DNA of 64,000 nucleotides. Source: Solanum dulcamara. Lineage: Eukaryota; Streptophyta; Magnoliopsida; Solanales; Solanaceae. Both the position numbers and the translations under genes were made by a program. The stretch's first letter is position 1; the number at the start of each line of letters is the position of its first letter. The notes under the pieces are model-generated. The model was given only the letters and a program-made list of their open reading frames with translations. It was not told where the DNA came from and ran no database searches. Below, piece after piece: positions 43,246 through 55,762 of the stretch. The stretch spans positions 42,091,286-42,155,285 of the forward strand of contig NC_077245.1 in assembly GCF_947179165.1 (NCBI RefSeq), written 5' to 3'.

Positions 43246-44639
43246 TTAACAGTATGTACAAGCAAAGTAGTGAGTAACCATATGCAATTTCAATCATCAT
43301 TTGAGACTCAATAGAGTAATCAAGTAAACCATCACTTAAAGATCAGGGTAGTAATTGTCCTCTAAATGTCATTAGGGATCATATCAAATGGAGCCTCAAG
43401 AATCATAGACATATATCAAGACAATGCTAAACAGCTTATGGAATCAGAGACATTTGTCATCATAGAGTCCTTATGAATAGGAGCTTATACCTCTAATTAT
43501 TATTCAACATATAGAAGGCTCGAGGGCAAATGCTCAACTACTTTAAGAGTTTTAACATCCAGAAGTGAATAAGAGTCATGAGTCATACTTGGAGCTTGTG
43601 AATGGAATTATCCCCAAAGCTCATATCACATATCACTTATATCTAAGACATGCCAAAAGAAAAGAGGGATAGACTTTATATACCTTTTATAGATCAACTG
43701 TAACCAAGCTTGCTTCGTTACCCCTTGAACCTATTTAACACAAAAGTAACATTATTATGAATAAACTACAACTTTCTAACTTATAAATCTACAACCAATG
43801 ACCCATAGGAATCATTTCCTCATTCACACTTCTCGACTCGTATATCGGTTGGTTAAGAAGTTATCGGAAATCGGGCAGCATATCCCCTATATAACTTGCC
43901 CAATCCGAACTTCCATTTCACTTCCAATTAACGCAGCCATACCAACAACAATAACCACCATCCATATATAATAAAACTACTTCAACATTATTCAATACAA
44001 GTTCCAAACAGCCTACCCAAAATCATGACATCAAAATACGGTTTTTCGTCTTTATTTTGTAAAATTACAACCACACGGAAAGGAGTATGACGTGGCTGCA
44101 AATGGAAGAACCTATACTCATTTTAACCATATTTCTAGCCCATCAACATGCATAAATTACCTACAAATACAATACCATAATAACGACAATACTAATCAAA
44201 CTTTAATCCAACTAGAATAATTCCAATTATGTCCGTTTACAACGTTAATGATAACCATGTAATTTTCCGGCCTCCAACCCTACCTAATAACAAGTAATCT
44301 TTCCATTATAACATCATTAACTCTAATTTGAAAAGAAGAAAACCTACCTTAGCAACATGGCTCCGCAACTCGGCTGAAATTTGTAGCTTTACTTTAAACC
44401 TCTTTGCTGCCCAATAATGAATCACACGTAGATAATCACCTTCCAATGGGTCAAAATTACCTTAGAGAATTAATTTACGGAGAAAAACCCAAAGTCCCAC
44501 TTTGCAGCAGCCATGGCCGAACTTTCCATGGCTTGAACTTTCATTCTTTCTCTATTTTTCTCTAAGGCTAAGGATTAGAAAATAATGAACTTAAGGAAAG
44601 TTGTTAGTCATCACTTGGCATTTATATACCACCTTTGAA

Positions 44640-44850
44640 GCTGACACATGTCATCCCCTACGGGTGACACGTGTCTATCCCTTACACGTGTCCAGCCTTA
44701 AGGGCGACACATGGCCGGCTCCCATAGGTCCACCTCATCCATGCACCCACCCCACTACTGCCACGTGTCCTAGTGGGGTCCACCTTAGTAGGTGCATTAC
44801 CTACTTACTCCAAGTAGGTGCATCACCTACTTGCTTATTTTCGTAGGTTC
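44640..44850 (-). promoter_or_regulatory. U3 CACGTG region of LTR I, partly decayed
   Basis: GACACATGTC, GACACGTGTC, ACACGTGTCC, GACACATGGC and GCCACGTGTC occur within about 130 bases, beside the paired TAGGTGCATCACCTACTTG words that match the hairpin of D. Three of five boxes are intact CACGTG. Confidence 0.5.
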
Positions 44851-45109
44851 GTAATTTCATCTTAGTTTAAGAACCTATGTGATCCTCGCTACTTAAGATC
44901 GACATATACTCAAGTAGCTTAATTATGTAAGACATCTAAGCCGGTAGCTTACGCAAGTAGGTCGATTACCATGACTCATTTCTTGGCCTGCAACTCCTTT
45001 CAAATCCTTTCTTAGAATTATTTGACATTGTCATGGATAACATGGATCACATGGAAACTTTAGAGAAGCTAAAAAAATATTCCCATATACCAAAAGTGCG
45101 GGATATAAT

Positions 45110-45237
45110 CTAAGCTATCCTGATCCTACCCTGAATGGTCGACGTCTATGATTCCCAATGGAAAACCTCAATGGTCGACGTCTATGATCTCTATAAATCC
45201 GATCTCTACTCTAAGCTATCCTGATCCTACCCTGAAT
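45110..45237. repeat. 27-bp duplication at the I/J boundary
   Basis: CTAAGCTATCCTGATCCTAC followed by CCTGAAT occurs at 45110-45136 and 45211-45237. AATGGTCGACGTCTATGAT is also repeated at 45135-45153 and 45170-45188. It is a local rearrangement in the integrase remnant next to LTR I. Confidence 0.8.
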
Positions 45238-48200
45238 CACCCTTGCATAATCTAAGGCCTCCTACATTAAGTCTGTACCACACAGTTTGGGATCTGCATA
45301 CTCAAACTAACCAACTAGAGAGCGACAGCGCCTACCATAAAAGGCCTCAAACAGGGCCATCTGAGTGCTAGAGTGGTAGCTGTTATTATATGCAAAGTCT
45401 GCTAAGGGAAAGATATGATCCCACTGACCTCCAAAAATTCATAACACATTCTCTCAACATATCCTCTAGAACCTGTATAGTGCGCTATGACTAACTATCA
45501 ATATATGGGTGGAAAGTTGTGGTAAGATCGACATGCGTACCCAACGCCTCCTAAAAATCCCTCCAAAAGCAAGATGTGAATTATGAGTCCTGGTATGAGA
45601 TGATAGAAATAGACACATCATGAAGGCGAACCACCTCCCGAATGTAGATATGGGTTAACCTCTTAGCACTGTAGGAAGTATGAATGGGAAAGAAGGGGGC
45701 TGACTTGGTCAATAGATCCAGAATGACCCAAATGCTATCCAGACCATGTATAGTGCAAGGCAACCCCATAATGAAATCCATGGTGATTAGCTCCTATTTC
45801 CACTCGGGAATGGGTAATCTCTGAAGGTGACACTAGGCCTTAAATGCTTGGCCTTAACCTACTAGTAACTCAGGCAATGCGACACATATTCTGTAGTATC
45901 TCTCCTCATGCCGCTCCACAAGTAGTCTTTCCTCAAGTCATGATACATCTTAGAGGTTCCCGGATGGATTAAATATTTAGATTCATGAGCCTAGCTAAGG
46001 ATCATCTCAATCAAAACCATAACTCTTAAATCAAAAAATGACCAGCAAACCTGAAAACCCCCTCTGAATCTATGGTAGCCAGACCAGCGTTACATAAACA
46101 CACTCGATCTCGCAGTGTAACTAAATCTTCATCCTTAAATTGACGACTATGAATTCAATCTAATGGAGATGAATGAGCCCCCATAAAATCTAATACACTC
46201 CAAGAATCAGAGATATCAAGTCAAATCATCTGATTAGCTAAGGACTGGATTTCCCAAATTAAAGGTCACTCCACCATAAAAAAGAAGGCTAGACTACCCA
46301 TATTCACTGCCTTTCGGCTCAAGGCATCTACTACTACATTCGCCTTACCTGAATGGTAGAGGATAGAGAAGTCATAGTCCTTTAGGAGCTCAGTCCAATG
46401 GTGCTTCCTCGAATTAAGATCCCTCTAGCTCATAATGAACTGAATGTTCCTATGATTAGTGTAAATCTCGCATCAAACCCCATATAGGTAGTGCCTCTAA
46501 ATCTTAAGCACAAATACTACCGCCGCCAATTCTAAGTTATGAGTGGGCTAGTTGCGCTCGTACAACTTAAGATGCCTCGACACATAACCACTAACCCAAC
46601 CCTACTACATTAGTTCACAACCCAAACCAATACCGAATGCATCACAATAAATGGTGAACCCCTCGCCCCCAAATGGAAAACTCAATTTAGGAGCGGTGGT
46701 AAGAAACTCCTTGAGCCTAAGAAAGTTTCTCTCACAATCCCCCGACCACAAAAATGGGACATCCTAGCGATTCAACCGAGTTATAGGTATCGCTATTGAA
46801 GAAAACTTCTCAACAAAGAGCTTATAGTACCCTTCTAATCCAACAAACCTACAAATCTCAGTCATAGAGATGGGCTTGGCCCAATTATGAATAGCCTAAA
46901 TCTTTGCTGGATCTACCATAATGCCCTCTTTGGAAACCACGTTCCCCAAGAATGCTACGAAGTCAAGCCAAAATTCACACTTTGAGAACTTGACATAAAG
47001 CCGTTGATATCTCAATGTTTGGATAACTAATCTCAATTGCTTCTCATGCTCCTCCCAGCTCCAAAAGTATACCAGAATGTCATCGATGAAGAAAATGACA
47101 AATGATTCCAAGTACGGCCCAACCACCATAGTCATCAAGTCCATAAATGCGGCAAGGGCATTAGTAAACCCAAAAGACATCACTAGGAACTCGTAATGGC
47201 CGTAAAGAGTCCTAAATGCGATCTTAGGAACGTCCGCTACCCTAATACTCAATTGGCGGTAGATGGATCTCAAATCAATCTTAGAAAATACCACGAAACC
47301 CTAAAGCTAGTCATATAGGTCATCAATCCTAGGCATGGGGTAACAGTTCTTCACCGTCTCCTTATTTAACTGGTTATAGTTGATGCATCTGTATAGTACC
47401 ATTTTTCTTCTAACGAACAAGACTGGGGCAACCCAAGGCGATACACTAGGCCTAATGATTCCCTTGTCCAAGAGATCTTGTAGATGAACACTGAGCTACT
47501 TGATCTCTATAGGGGATATAGGGTATATTAGGATGGAAATAGGATGAGTACCCATATCTACATCAATAGTAAAGTCAATATTGAAGTCAAGAGGGAGGCT
47601 AAGCAGATTTGAAGGAAACATATCTACAAACTCTCAGATTGTAGGTATTGAATCAATTGTAGGGACCTCCCTACTAACATATATAACACAAGCCAAGTAT
47701 GTCAAACAACCGCTAGCCACTAACCTCCAAGCCCAAACAAAAGGGATCACTCCAATTGGTGTGCGACTATAAGAGCCCTGCCATACTACTGGTAGAATAC
47801 CAGGTATGGCTAAGGTAATGGTCTTGGCATAGAAATCCAAGACTGCAGGATGTAGGGATAAATAGTATATGCCAAGAATCAAATAAAAATCCACCATATC
47901 AAGTAAAATAAGATCAACTCTAATGTGACGCCCCTGAATAGTCACCACACAGAATCTAAAGGTCTGATCTACTACTAAAGAATGACCTACCGGGCTCAAA
48001 ACATGCAATGACTCATCTAATGTCTCAGGGCTCATACTCAATCCAGTGGCACAAAATATAAATATATAAGAATAAGTAGAACTTGGATCAAATAAAGCAG
48101 ATGTGGGTTGATAGCATAATAAATTATACCTATGATCACATCATACGAGGCCTCAACCTCTACTCTAGCTAGAGTTGTATAGAGGTGGGCCTGGGATCCT

Positions 48201-49500
48201 CTACCCTTCGTAATGACTCTTCCTCCTGACTTGCCTCCCCGGAGACCTCCCTATTAACCTTGATGACCACCCTTGCGGTCCTGACCTTAGCCTCCACCTC
48301 AGATTAAAGGTGTTGGTGCTGGCTTAGGTCTATCTGCTTGTAGAGAGGGTAAGTCGATCTTACGGGGAGGGTACTCTATAGGACCAATGATCTACCACTC
48401 TACACTCATAGCACACCTATGAATGTCGACTGAAAGTTGGAGGTTGGCCACCTCGGCAGGAAAAATCCACCTGCGAACCACCTCTTCCTTGATGCGGAAT
48501 AGTACTAGAGACAACCTGGCGATTTTGATCACCCTCTAAAGTATGAAGAGAGGCATGGATAGGGAGTCTAGACTAACCCAACTGAATTCTCTTGCGATAT
48601 CTATCATGGGACTCTCAGGGTCTAAAATGGTGCCCATTATGGCTATCATCTTATCTAGATCTCTTTTCGCTGCCCTCTTGGCCTCATGGGGGAGCTACTC
48701 AAGTGTATGGGCATGGTATACCACCTCTATAAATGAGCAACCCACTAAGATGAAAGATTGCTTCTCTATCCACAACTGGAGCCGCAATCCCTGATGAAGC
48801 ATCGAATTCTCTCCTCCTCTATGGGTAAGATCATTGTGGCATCTTGGAGAGCTCATGGAATCAGGCCTCTACTTCGATACTATTATGGATTGGGAATAAA
48901 CGGGCCAAGAAGGCCTCTAAAAACATAGACCATTTCATTTGTGGGGACCCTACTAGCCTAGTCTCTAGGTATGTACACCACCACTGTTAGGCGTGACCGT
49001 CTAGTTGATAAACAGTGAAGTCATCTACTATCGACTATACTAAACCCAAGGTCTATATCTACTTGTGGAAAGTAAGTAGAAACTCATGGGCATCATCACC
49101 CACAGCCCTAGAAAACCTCGACAGTGATAGTTTAAGGAACAACCTAAGCATTGTCTCCTTCGTAAGTGGCATGATGCCCTCCAAATCTTCATGCAAAGTG
49201 GTGGGTACCGGTGGGTGCTGATTGACTAGTACCTCTAGTGCATGTTGGTCCTGTAGCACTATAGTGACTAGAGCTGGGCCTACTGTATAACCCCAATGGA
49301 AGCCAAAATTAGGGCGAATATTGCATGTAAGTTCAGAGCTTCGACTGGCTTGGGCGGTGGCTAGGTTGGTCCCTAGCCTACCAACTATTGGTGTACTAGA
49401 GCTACTGGTAAATCTACCTCTAGCTCTGGAGTCTTCTCTCGGTCCTGGGCTGGTGCTGCAGCCTTGGCACAACTTCGAAGTCGGCATCTACCTCCAGAGC
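45238..49500 (-). pseudogene. Element J gag-pol remnant (gypsy)
   Basis: Minus strand. Gag is the open frame 49487-49059 with GIMPLTKETMLRLFLKL and FSRAVGDDAHEFLLTFHK; a disrupted middle follows. Protease: 48041-47634 with LVVDQTFRFCVV, LILGIYYLSLHPAVLDFYAKT in overlapping pieces and SREVPTIDSIP. RT: 47294-46896 with [37 protein letters not shown] and [15 protein letters not shown]. RNase H and connection are broken (46,890-46,320; GKANVVVDALSRK-like words near 46,350). Integrase: zinc region near 45,900, core 45781-45581 (MDFIMGLPCTIHGLDSIW, REVVRLHDVSISIIS), then YNNSYHSS-like words and FEAFYGRRC near 45,340. The integrase end and chromodomain are missing. Its gag type differs from that of D, E and G. 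Many stops and frameshifts; not functional. Confidence 0.85.
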
Positions 49501-49640
49501 GTGTGTGAGATATCCTGTAAAAGAGTGGAAAAAGTCATATTTCCAAAAACCCATAAGACATACTGTACGACAGTGTTAAATAAAGACACATTCCTAAACA
49601 CATCCTATAGCCTTCTGAGGATAAGTCACGGAAGTCTTCG

Positions 49641-49980
49641 CGCCAATACGCAGACTTGAACCGAACCATTTCCAAACTCTAATGCCTTAACCTAAGGCTG
49701 AAAATACATGAAGACTTGAACCGAAGGTTCATCTTGGAATCAGTAGTTGAACCAAGTGTAAGTTGGACCATGGACTACAATTGGGTAACTATAGCTAATG
49801 ATTCAACAAGATTAAGCTAGACCGTAGACTTATAGACTAACTTTAGCTAAGGATCGAACATGGGTGAGCTAGACCACGAACTTCAATCGACTATCTGCAG
49901 CTAAAGAGCCTGATCCCAAGTAAGCTAGACCACAGACTTCTACTGGGTAACTATAGCTAAGGAGCTAAACATAAGTAAAT
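49641..49980 (-). repeat. Fragment of element J 5' LTR with four minisatellite units
   Basis: Matches 40,050-40,430 of LTR H, starting at CTTGAACCGAACCATTTCC. Tandem units begin near 49758, 49812, 49864 and 49920. It is cut on the right by LTR K at 49981. On the left it jumps from mid-LTR straight to the region upstream of gag (the LTR end and primer site are lost). Confidence 0.7.
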
Positions 49981-51800
49981 ATCACGACCTAACTCCGTAG
50001 GCCGCAATTGGGGTTTGACCTTGACCCCCGTATACATACCTATAAGTTATAGTCAAATTGAACTATGAACAAAGGGATACTACTCCCAAAAACCCCAATG
50101 AGTCAAAACTTTTTTATGTACATGTAGCCTATTTCATTTGTATCATATCATGAATGGGCACGCAAGTCGACAAGGGTGCTGTAACTTAAAAACATTTACA
50201 ATATGTCGTATAGGTACAATTGAGACACATTCATAAATTACCCACATACATATGTCTACAAACCTCTAAGAGTTATGAACGATAACATATGACGGGACAG
50301 GACCCCCACCGTATACTTGAATAAACAAATGCATACATCAAATAACAAGCACCAAAAGCTAGGCTCCAGAATAGTGGAGCACTTCCAATATAGCTGAGTG
50401 GAAATACTAAGTTGGCGAATCTCCAAAATGAATATTTGTACTTATGGGCATGAAATACAACCCCCCAAAAAAGGGGGGTCAGTACGATATATGTACTAAG
50501 TATATAAAGCATAACATTTCATAAATGAAGTCATATTTGAAGTAGAGATCCAGGAAACAATATGATACTCAATAAGGCACTGTACCTATTTCCTACGAGA
50601 CAAATCGTGCACATCATTATCATATATTGCAACCGGACTATAATGGGGCTCGGGGCCATAATCGTATATTGTACCTCAACACCACATCATCATATTATAT
50701 CATTGCATATATATATCGTACCCGACCCTTCATGGTAGTCGGTGTCATCATATTATCATATACCATACCTGGACCTTTATGGGACTCGGTGCTATCATAT
50801 CATCATATATTATACCCGGCCCTTTATGGGACTTGGTTTCATAATTATCATATACCATACCCGGTCCTTTATAGGACTCGCTGTCATAATAATTATATAC
50901 TGTAGGGACTCGGTGTCAGAATTATCATATACCGTAACTACCCCTTTATGGGACTCTATGTCATTATATCATCATATACCGTACCCATACCTTTATGAGA
51001 CTCGGTGTCATAATCATCATATAGCATACCTGGCCCTTTGTGGGACTCGATTTCATAATCATCATATACCGTACCCATCCTTTTATGGGACTCGGTGTCA
51101 TAATCATCATTTACCGTACCTAGCCCTTTATGGGACTCAGTGTCATCATTATGTCATTATATACCATACCCGACCCATTAGGGGTATCGGTGTCATAGGA
51201 AACCACACACAGGTAGATCATTATCTGAAACTTAATAAGGTAGTCATACAGAACTATCATTCGTGGATCAAGATAATAATAATCTCAGGTGCCTTTGGAG
51301 TACCACCAGGGCTACCTTAAGTGAAGTCTCAGGAGTTGTACACATATTTTAGGGTAATTCCAACCGGCTTAAGGAAATTAGGGACTTTTGTCATCACAGA
51401 GTCCTTAGGAATTGGGGATTTACATCCCAGCCCTAATCGACATATAGACGGTTCAGGGAAGGTGGCTCAACTACGATGAGAGTTTTCCCACCAATGAGTG
51501 AATAGGAGATATATAGGTATTCATAGCTTAAGAATGAAATTACCCTAAAGATCATATCATGTCTCATCTATCTTTATGACATGTCAAATGAAAGGAAGGG
51601 TAGGCTTTACCTATTTATCACTTTCCATCCCAAAGGAGTTTGAGAGACAATAACTCAACTACCGTAGGCGTTCTAATATTCAGAAGTGGAATAAGGATCA
51701 GGAGGTATGCTCGAGGCTTTATGCATGGGATTATCCCCACTTGCATACGCAAATATACACACTACACTTCTATCAAGGATATGCCAAGAGGAAAATAGTA
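49981..51800 (-). repeat. LTR K, probable 3' LTR of element M, 5' end missing
   Basis: Starts at 49981 with ATCACGACCTAACTCCGTAG (minus-strand end of a D/L-type LTR) and follows the D/L LTR through GTCGACAAGG, GGGGGGTCAGTACG, a greatly expanded minisatellite and two copies of the GGATAATTCC/GACATGTC module. On the minus strand it lacks the first part of an LTR: at about 51,800 it passes directly into integrase sequence. The 192-codon open frame at 50742-51320 is a translation of the minisatellite. Confidence 0.65.
50636..51200 (-). repeat. 47-bp minisatellite, about twelve copies (LTR K)
   Basis: Imperfect units of the form TACCGTACCC-(ga)CC-CTTTATGGGACTCGGTGTCA-TAATCATCATA. By eye I count about twelve GGGACTCGGTG-like cores over about 565 bases. 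It expands a two-copy word of the D and L LTRs. Confidence 0.8.
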
Positions 51801-52211
51801 CGCTCGGCCTGTCCATTAGTCTCAGCCTATCCGAGATAATAGATGTGGGAACTTCGTGAAATATTATTGGTTTTACCAAGTAACCACCTGATCTCATCCT
51901 TAGCATACCAATAGTTGTAGGTTGCATAATTGTTCGCATTCAATCCCATAGTATAAAACTTTCTTTTTACTATAACTTCTCACAACTTATCCTTGTTTAT
52001 CAATTCAGTCGGTGCCTTAATATATCTCACTCTAGACCAATCTACCAGTCTTCTCTAAATCATTTTCTCAAGATCAAAAGGTTTTTTTCCTACTTCGTTT
52101 TACCATACAAATATCGACCTCCTAGTTTCTATTGCTATCAATTCAGTAATTAACTTATTTCTCGAGGTCTTCCCTACTCGAAGTTTAGTCAAATATCATT
52201 CTTATTATGGG
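51801..52211 (-). pseudogene. Element M integrase scrap and unidentified AT-rich stretch
   Basis: The minus-strand open frame 51939-51673 contains FHEVPTSIISDRL, the integrase core around the second Asp, and just after it QAERTI-like words (GGACAGGCCGAGCG); sequence between them is deleted. From 51,950 to 52,211 I recognise nothing; it is AT-rich. The stretch ends at the target duplication of L and belongs with 63,356-63,945 as one interrupted element. Confidence 0.6.
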
Positions 52212-52216
52212 CAAGG
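52212..52216. repeat. Target-site duplication of element L, left copy
   Basis: CAAGG directly before TGTTACACCCC; the same five bases follow the 3' LTR at 63351-63355. Confidence 0.95.
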
Positions 52217-55200
52217 TGTTACACCCCACCTTTTTTAAACTCGGAATGTCCCTTAAGTTACTTAGAAGTTAGCATGTGAGCCACTTAAGTTACGACACTA
52301 TCAAACGGCTCTAAGGAAGGGAGAATGTGATACCCCATACTAGAGAAGGTTGGAGATGAAATCATAAGAGTCCGAAAGGAATTGGAGGTCAAGTAATGAG
52401 TCGTAGGACTCGATTTACCTATGTAAGCTACTAAGTTAAAAGTCATATGCACTTGAGCTACTTAAGCATATATCAAACTTACGTAGCACGGATTACATAG
52501 GTACATAAAATAAGACGAGATTACGAGCCCACGAGGAAGGAAAAAAAAAAAGACGACACGTGGTAGCCAATGAAGAAGCGACACGTGGCAGCACCTCAAG
52601 CAAGCAGGTGACCCACCTGCTTGGGGGGTGGTGGACCCCACTGCAACATGGCAGCCCATAGTTGGCAGCATGATACGGTGGCCCAATAGGGGCTGGACAC
52701 GTGTCACCTCTTGGGGTTGACACGTGTTACACCCTAAAGCCACATATATATGTTGATATATATCATATACTTCAGTTATCCATCAAAACATCAGCCAACT
52801 TAGAGAGAAAAAAACGTGAGGGAGAGAAATAGAGAGGCAGCCATGGTTCTTGAAGTTTAAAGGTTTGTTTTCCAATTTTCTTCCGTGAATTAATTATATA
52901 CGGTGTACCTTAAGTACGTGGATATGTATATATGTATTTTAAGACCTTCATGGAAGTAAAACTCCAGCTTTGCAATTGGAATTTGGAAGAGAAAATAAGA
53001 GAAAACGTTAATTAATAAACCCGTTTTTGGAAGGGACAGTGGTTAGTAATAATCGTATAACTTCTTGTGCACAGATTCGTTTCAAGTGATTTAATATGTT
53101 TTGGAAAGGTATTTCGTGGTTCTATAACTCTCATTCAGACTCCAAAATCCATTTCCACTTGTATCAGCTTGAAAGTGGTGATGAAGTGTAGAGGAGGTAC
53201 TGCTCAAATTTGGTTTTGGAAATCCTACACGGACAGCTGTGAGTATTTTGGTCATATCGTTTTGTACAAAATTGATGTAGGGATGATTCGAAATTGTTTG
53301 CGACCCTAATACACATGTCTATAACTTTCATGAAGGACGTAAATCCTGTTTCCCTCCATTACCCCTTCGAAACGAAGCGACAAGGTAAAACAGTAAGCTG
53401 TCCAGATTTCACATTTTGGATAGTTTTGGCGAGTTTGACAAGTTTAACGTAAGGTAAGATTTCTTCTTTTAATTTGAGCTTTATGTGTTCTGATGGAGCA
53501 TGTTACACTCCCTATTGGTGGCTGGAAATATGAAAATGGCTTAGAAATACTTGGCGTTCGGAATAAACTAATTTGTAGTCGTTATGGTTGAATTGTTGTC
53601 GAAACAAAGTGTTGTTCTTGTGAGTTGCTCTGCAGGGGTGTGGCTTGTTGTTGCAGGGCCTAAATATGTCCTAATGTGGGTTAGGGTGCTGCTGGTAGAA
53701 GCCACATGACCCCTTGTTATGTATAATTAAAGGCGTCACAAAATAAAGGCTAGACGCCCTATTGAGATATCGTATTTTTGGAATAAGTTGTTTGGAGTGT
53801 ATGTTGTATATTGTTGGTATGAATTGCTGCAGGTTGTTGTTGTTGGTTGGCTGTAGGTCTTAGGGACCTGATTGGAAATTTGGATAGGGCACATTATAGG
53901 GGAGGTGCTGCCCAATTTTCGTTAACACCTTAACAAACTAAAGGACTAGTCGAGGAAACAACTAAGGCAATAGATTCCATTAACATTAAGGCGTAATCCA
54001 AGATGCTGGAAAGTTAAGAGTAGTTGATATTCGTATTACTTTCATATTGAATAGGTTCGGAAGACGACGAGACGAGCAGGATAAAGGGTAACTCCCAAAA
54101 GGTATGTAAAGCTTTCTTGTGGCATGTTTTGGTATAAGCACGTACAATTATCTTTCTTTCCTTTTGGCAAGTTTTAGCCTTAAGTGAAGTGTGTGTGGAA
54201 TGTGGGGATAATTCCATTCCCAAAACTCCAAGTATGCCTCATAACCCATATCCACTGCTTAGTATTGGAATTTCTGTAAGAATTGAGTATTGCCTAGTAA
54301 GGCTTCTATGTATTAAACACTAGTATTTGGAAAGCTATCTCTCATTTCCTTTGATACGTGTTTGGTACGAAAGTGAGATTATGATGCCATAATGATTCAC
54401 CGAGCCCCATGATGGGTCGGGTATGAAATATGTGTATGCAGATCCCATAAAGAAAAGTACAGACTATATATAGTTTATTCTCTTTCTTCTTCTGGCATGT
54501 CTTAGTTGTAGGTTAAACATGATATGAGTTTCGGGGTAACTACATTCTTAGCAGCTCTTATTTACGTCTGAATATCGGACTTTTATAATAATCGAACTAT
54601 TTCCCTGGAAACTTTTATACGTTAAAAAGTAACAAATATACAAGCTCCAAGTCTTACAGACTATATGTTAACAAATGTTTCTGGTTCCATAAGCAATTTG
54701 GCTTTACTTTAGTACGTGTCTAAGGACCCCAAAACACTAGCTAATATAGCCCCTAATGGCATTTAAAGGGCATTTAAGGTGATTACATTACAATCCTGAT
54801 TCTCAGACAATAGCTTAATTTTCTTCTACGGTTGAGTCTTCGATAATGATTTAAATTGCATATAGTTGCTCATTACTCTACTCGTGTATACTGTGACCCA
54901 TCTTTCCCTGAGTCCCGGGCCAGGATATGTTCTCGTGCACAGTTCACTGCATTATTCACTGAGTCCCTCAATAGAGGGCCAGGATACGTGTATAAATATA
55001 TGATGATGTGTTGTAATAAGGTGGTGATGGCACTGGGGCCATGATGATTTTACAGAGATGATTCACCGGACCCCCGAAAGGGCCGGCTATATGATATGAC
55101 TCGAACATGCATGTTTTTGTAATTCATAAAGTACAGGTACAAGTTTCTGAATTGATATCTTATCCCCTGATTCTCTATCTCAGATATGTTTCCAGTTGTT

Positions 55201-55744
55201 TTATATTATGTTTTACATACTCAGTACACATATCGTACTGACCCCCTTTCTCGGGGGGGCTGCGTTCATGCCCGCAGGTACAGATACAGATTTTGGGAGT
55301 CCGTCAGCTTAGGATTCCATGCAGCTCAGCTGGAAGAGGCTTCATTGTATCGGAGCCTAGTTTTTGATACTGTCCACGGATGTATAGAAATTGTTTTATC
55401 CATTCAGGGGTACGGCGGGGGCCCTGTCCCGCCATATGTTATCATTTATATGTTTAGAGGTCTGCAGACATGTATATGTGGGTTGTGTATGTCAGTTTGA
55501 TTAAGCTGGGTCTATATGATATATGATATATATTATTATGTTATGGCAGCCTTGTCGGCTTGCGTGCCCTGTGATGTTGTAATACAAACGAAAAGGGCTA
55601 CAGTTTATGAAAATGTTATCGCCAGTGGGGCTCTGTTATATGATATTGTCTTATTTACGATTCAATGTGACCTCAACTAATAGATATATGTACGGGGGAT
55701 CCAGGTCGGACCCCAGTCGCGGCCTACGGGGTTGGGTCGTGACA
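52217..55744 (+). repeat. 5' LTR of element L
   Basis: 3528 bp, TGTTACACCCC...GGTCGTGACA. It contains the U3 CACGTG region (52,557-52,755), a leader-like stretch, two diverged copies of a GGCATGT...GATAATTCCATTC module (near 54,115 and 54,495), and a D-like block (54,713-55,285). Open frames in it recur in the 3' LTR and match nothing. Confidence 0.95.
52557..52755 (+). promoter_or_regulatory. U3 promoter of element L: CACGTG cluster, hairpin, TATA-like tract
   Basis: CACGTG at 52557-52562, 52582-52587, 52698-52703 and 52721-52726. A fifth site, present in the 3' LTR at 60250-60255, reads GCAACATGGC here (52643-52652). Between them lies AGCAGGTGACCCACCTGCT (about 52,605-52,623), a palindrome. 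CCACATATATATG at 52,740-52,752 is the likely TATA region, followed by a purine-rich probable transcript start. Confidence 0.6.
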
Positions 55745-55748
55745 GAAG

Positions 55749-55762
55749 TGGTATCAGAGCAG
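55749..55762 (+). promoter_or_regulatory. Primer-binding site (initiator tRNA-Met), element L
   Basis: TGGTATCAGAGCAG, four bases after the LTR, as in D. Confidence 0.9.

Larger units (their letters stand above)
42554..45109 (-). repeat. LTR I (solo or orphan LTR related to element D)
   Basis: About 2.56 kb, from TGTCACGACC at 42554 to GTGCGGGATATAA near 45108, the decayed counterpart of the D LTR end GTGGGGTGTAACA. It follows the D LTR in order: GCCGACAAGG, the GGACTCGGT repeat words, CATGCCAAAAGAAA, the CACGTG region and CTTAGAATTATTTGA. No interior is attached on either side, so it is probably a solo LTR. I could not find a convincing target duplication. Confidence 0.7.

Noticed and set aside
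42547..45118. GCTAT on both sides of LTR I as a target duplication
   Set aside because: The left copy is separated from the LTR start by two bases and the right copy by three or more, so it is likely chance.
50742..51320. 192-codon open frame rich in Tyr, His and Ile
   Set aside because: It is the translation of the 47-bp minisatellite of LTR K; no domain, and the periodicity is at the DNA level.
55186..55500. 104-codon frame in the L LTR, repeated at 62792-63106
   Set aside because: Same LTR region as above in another family; not conserved as protein in C.
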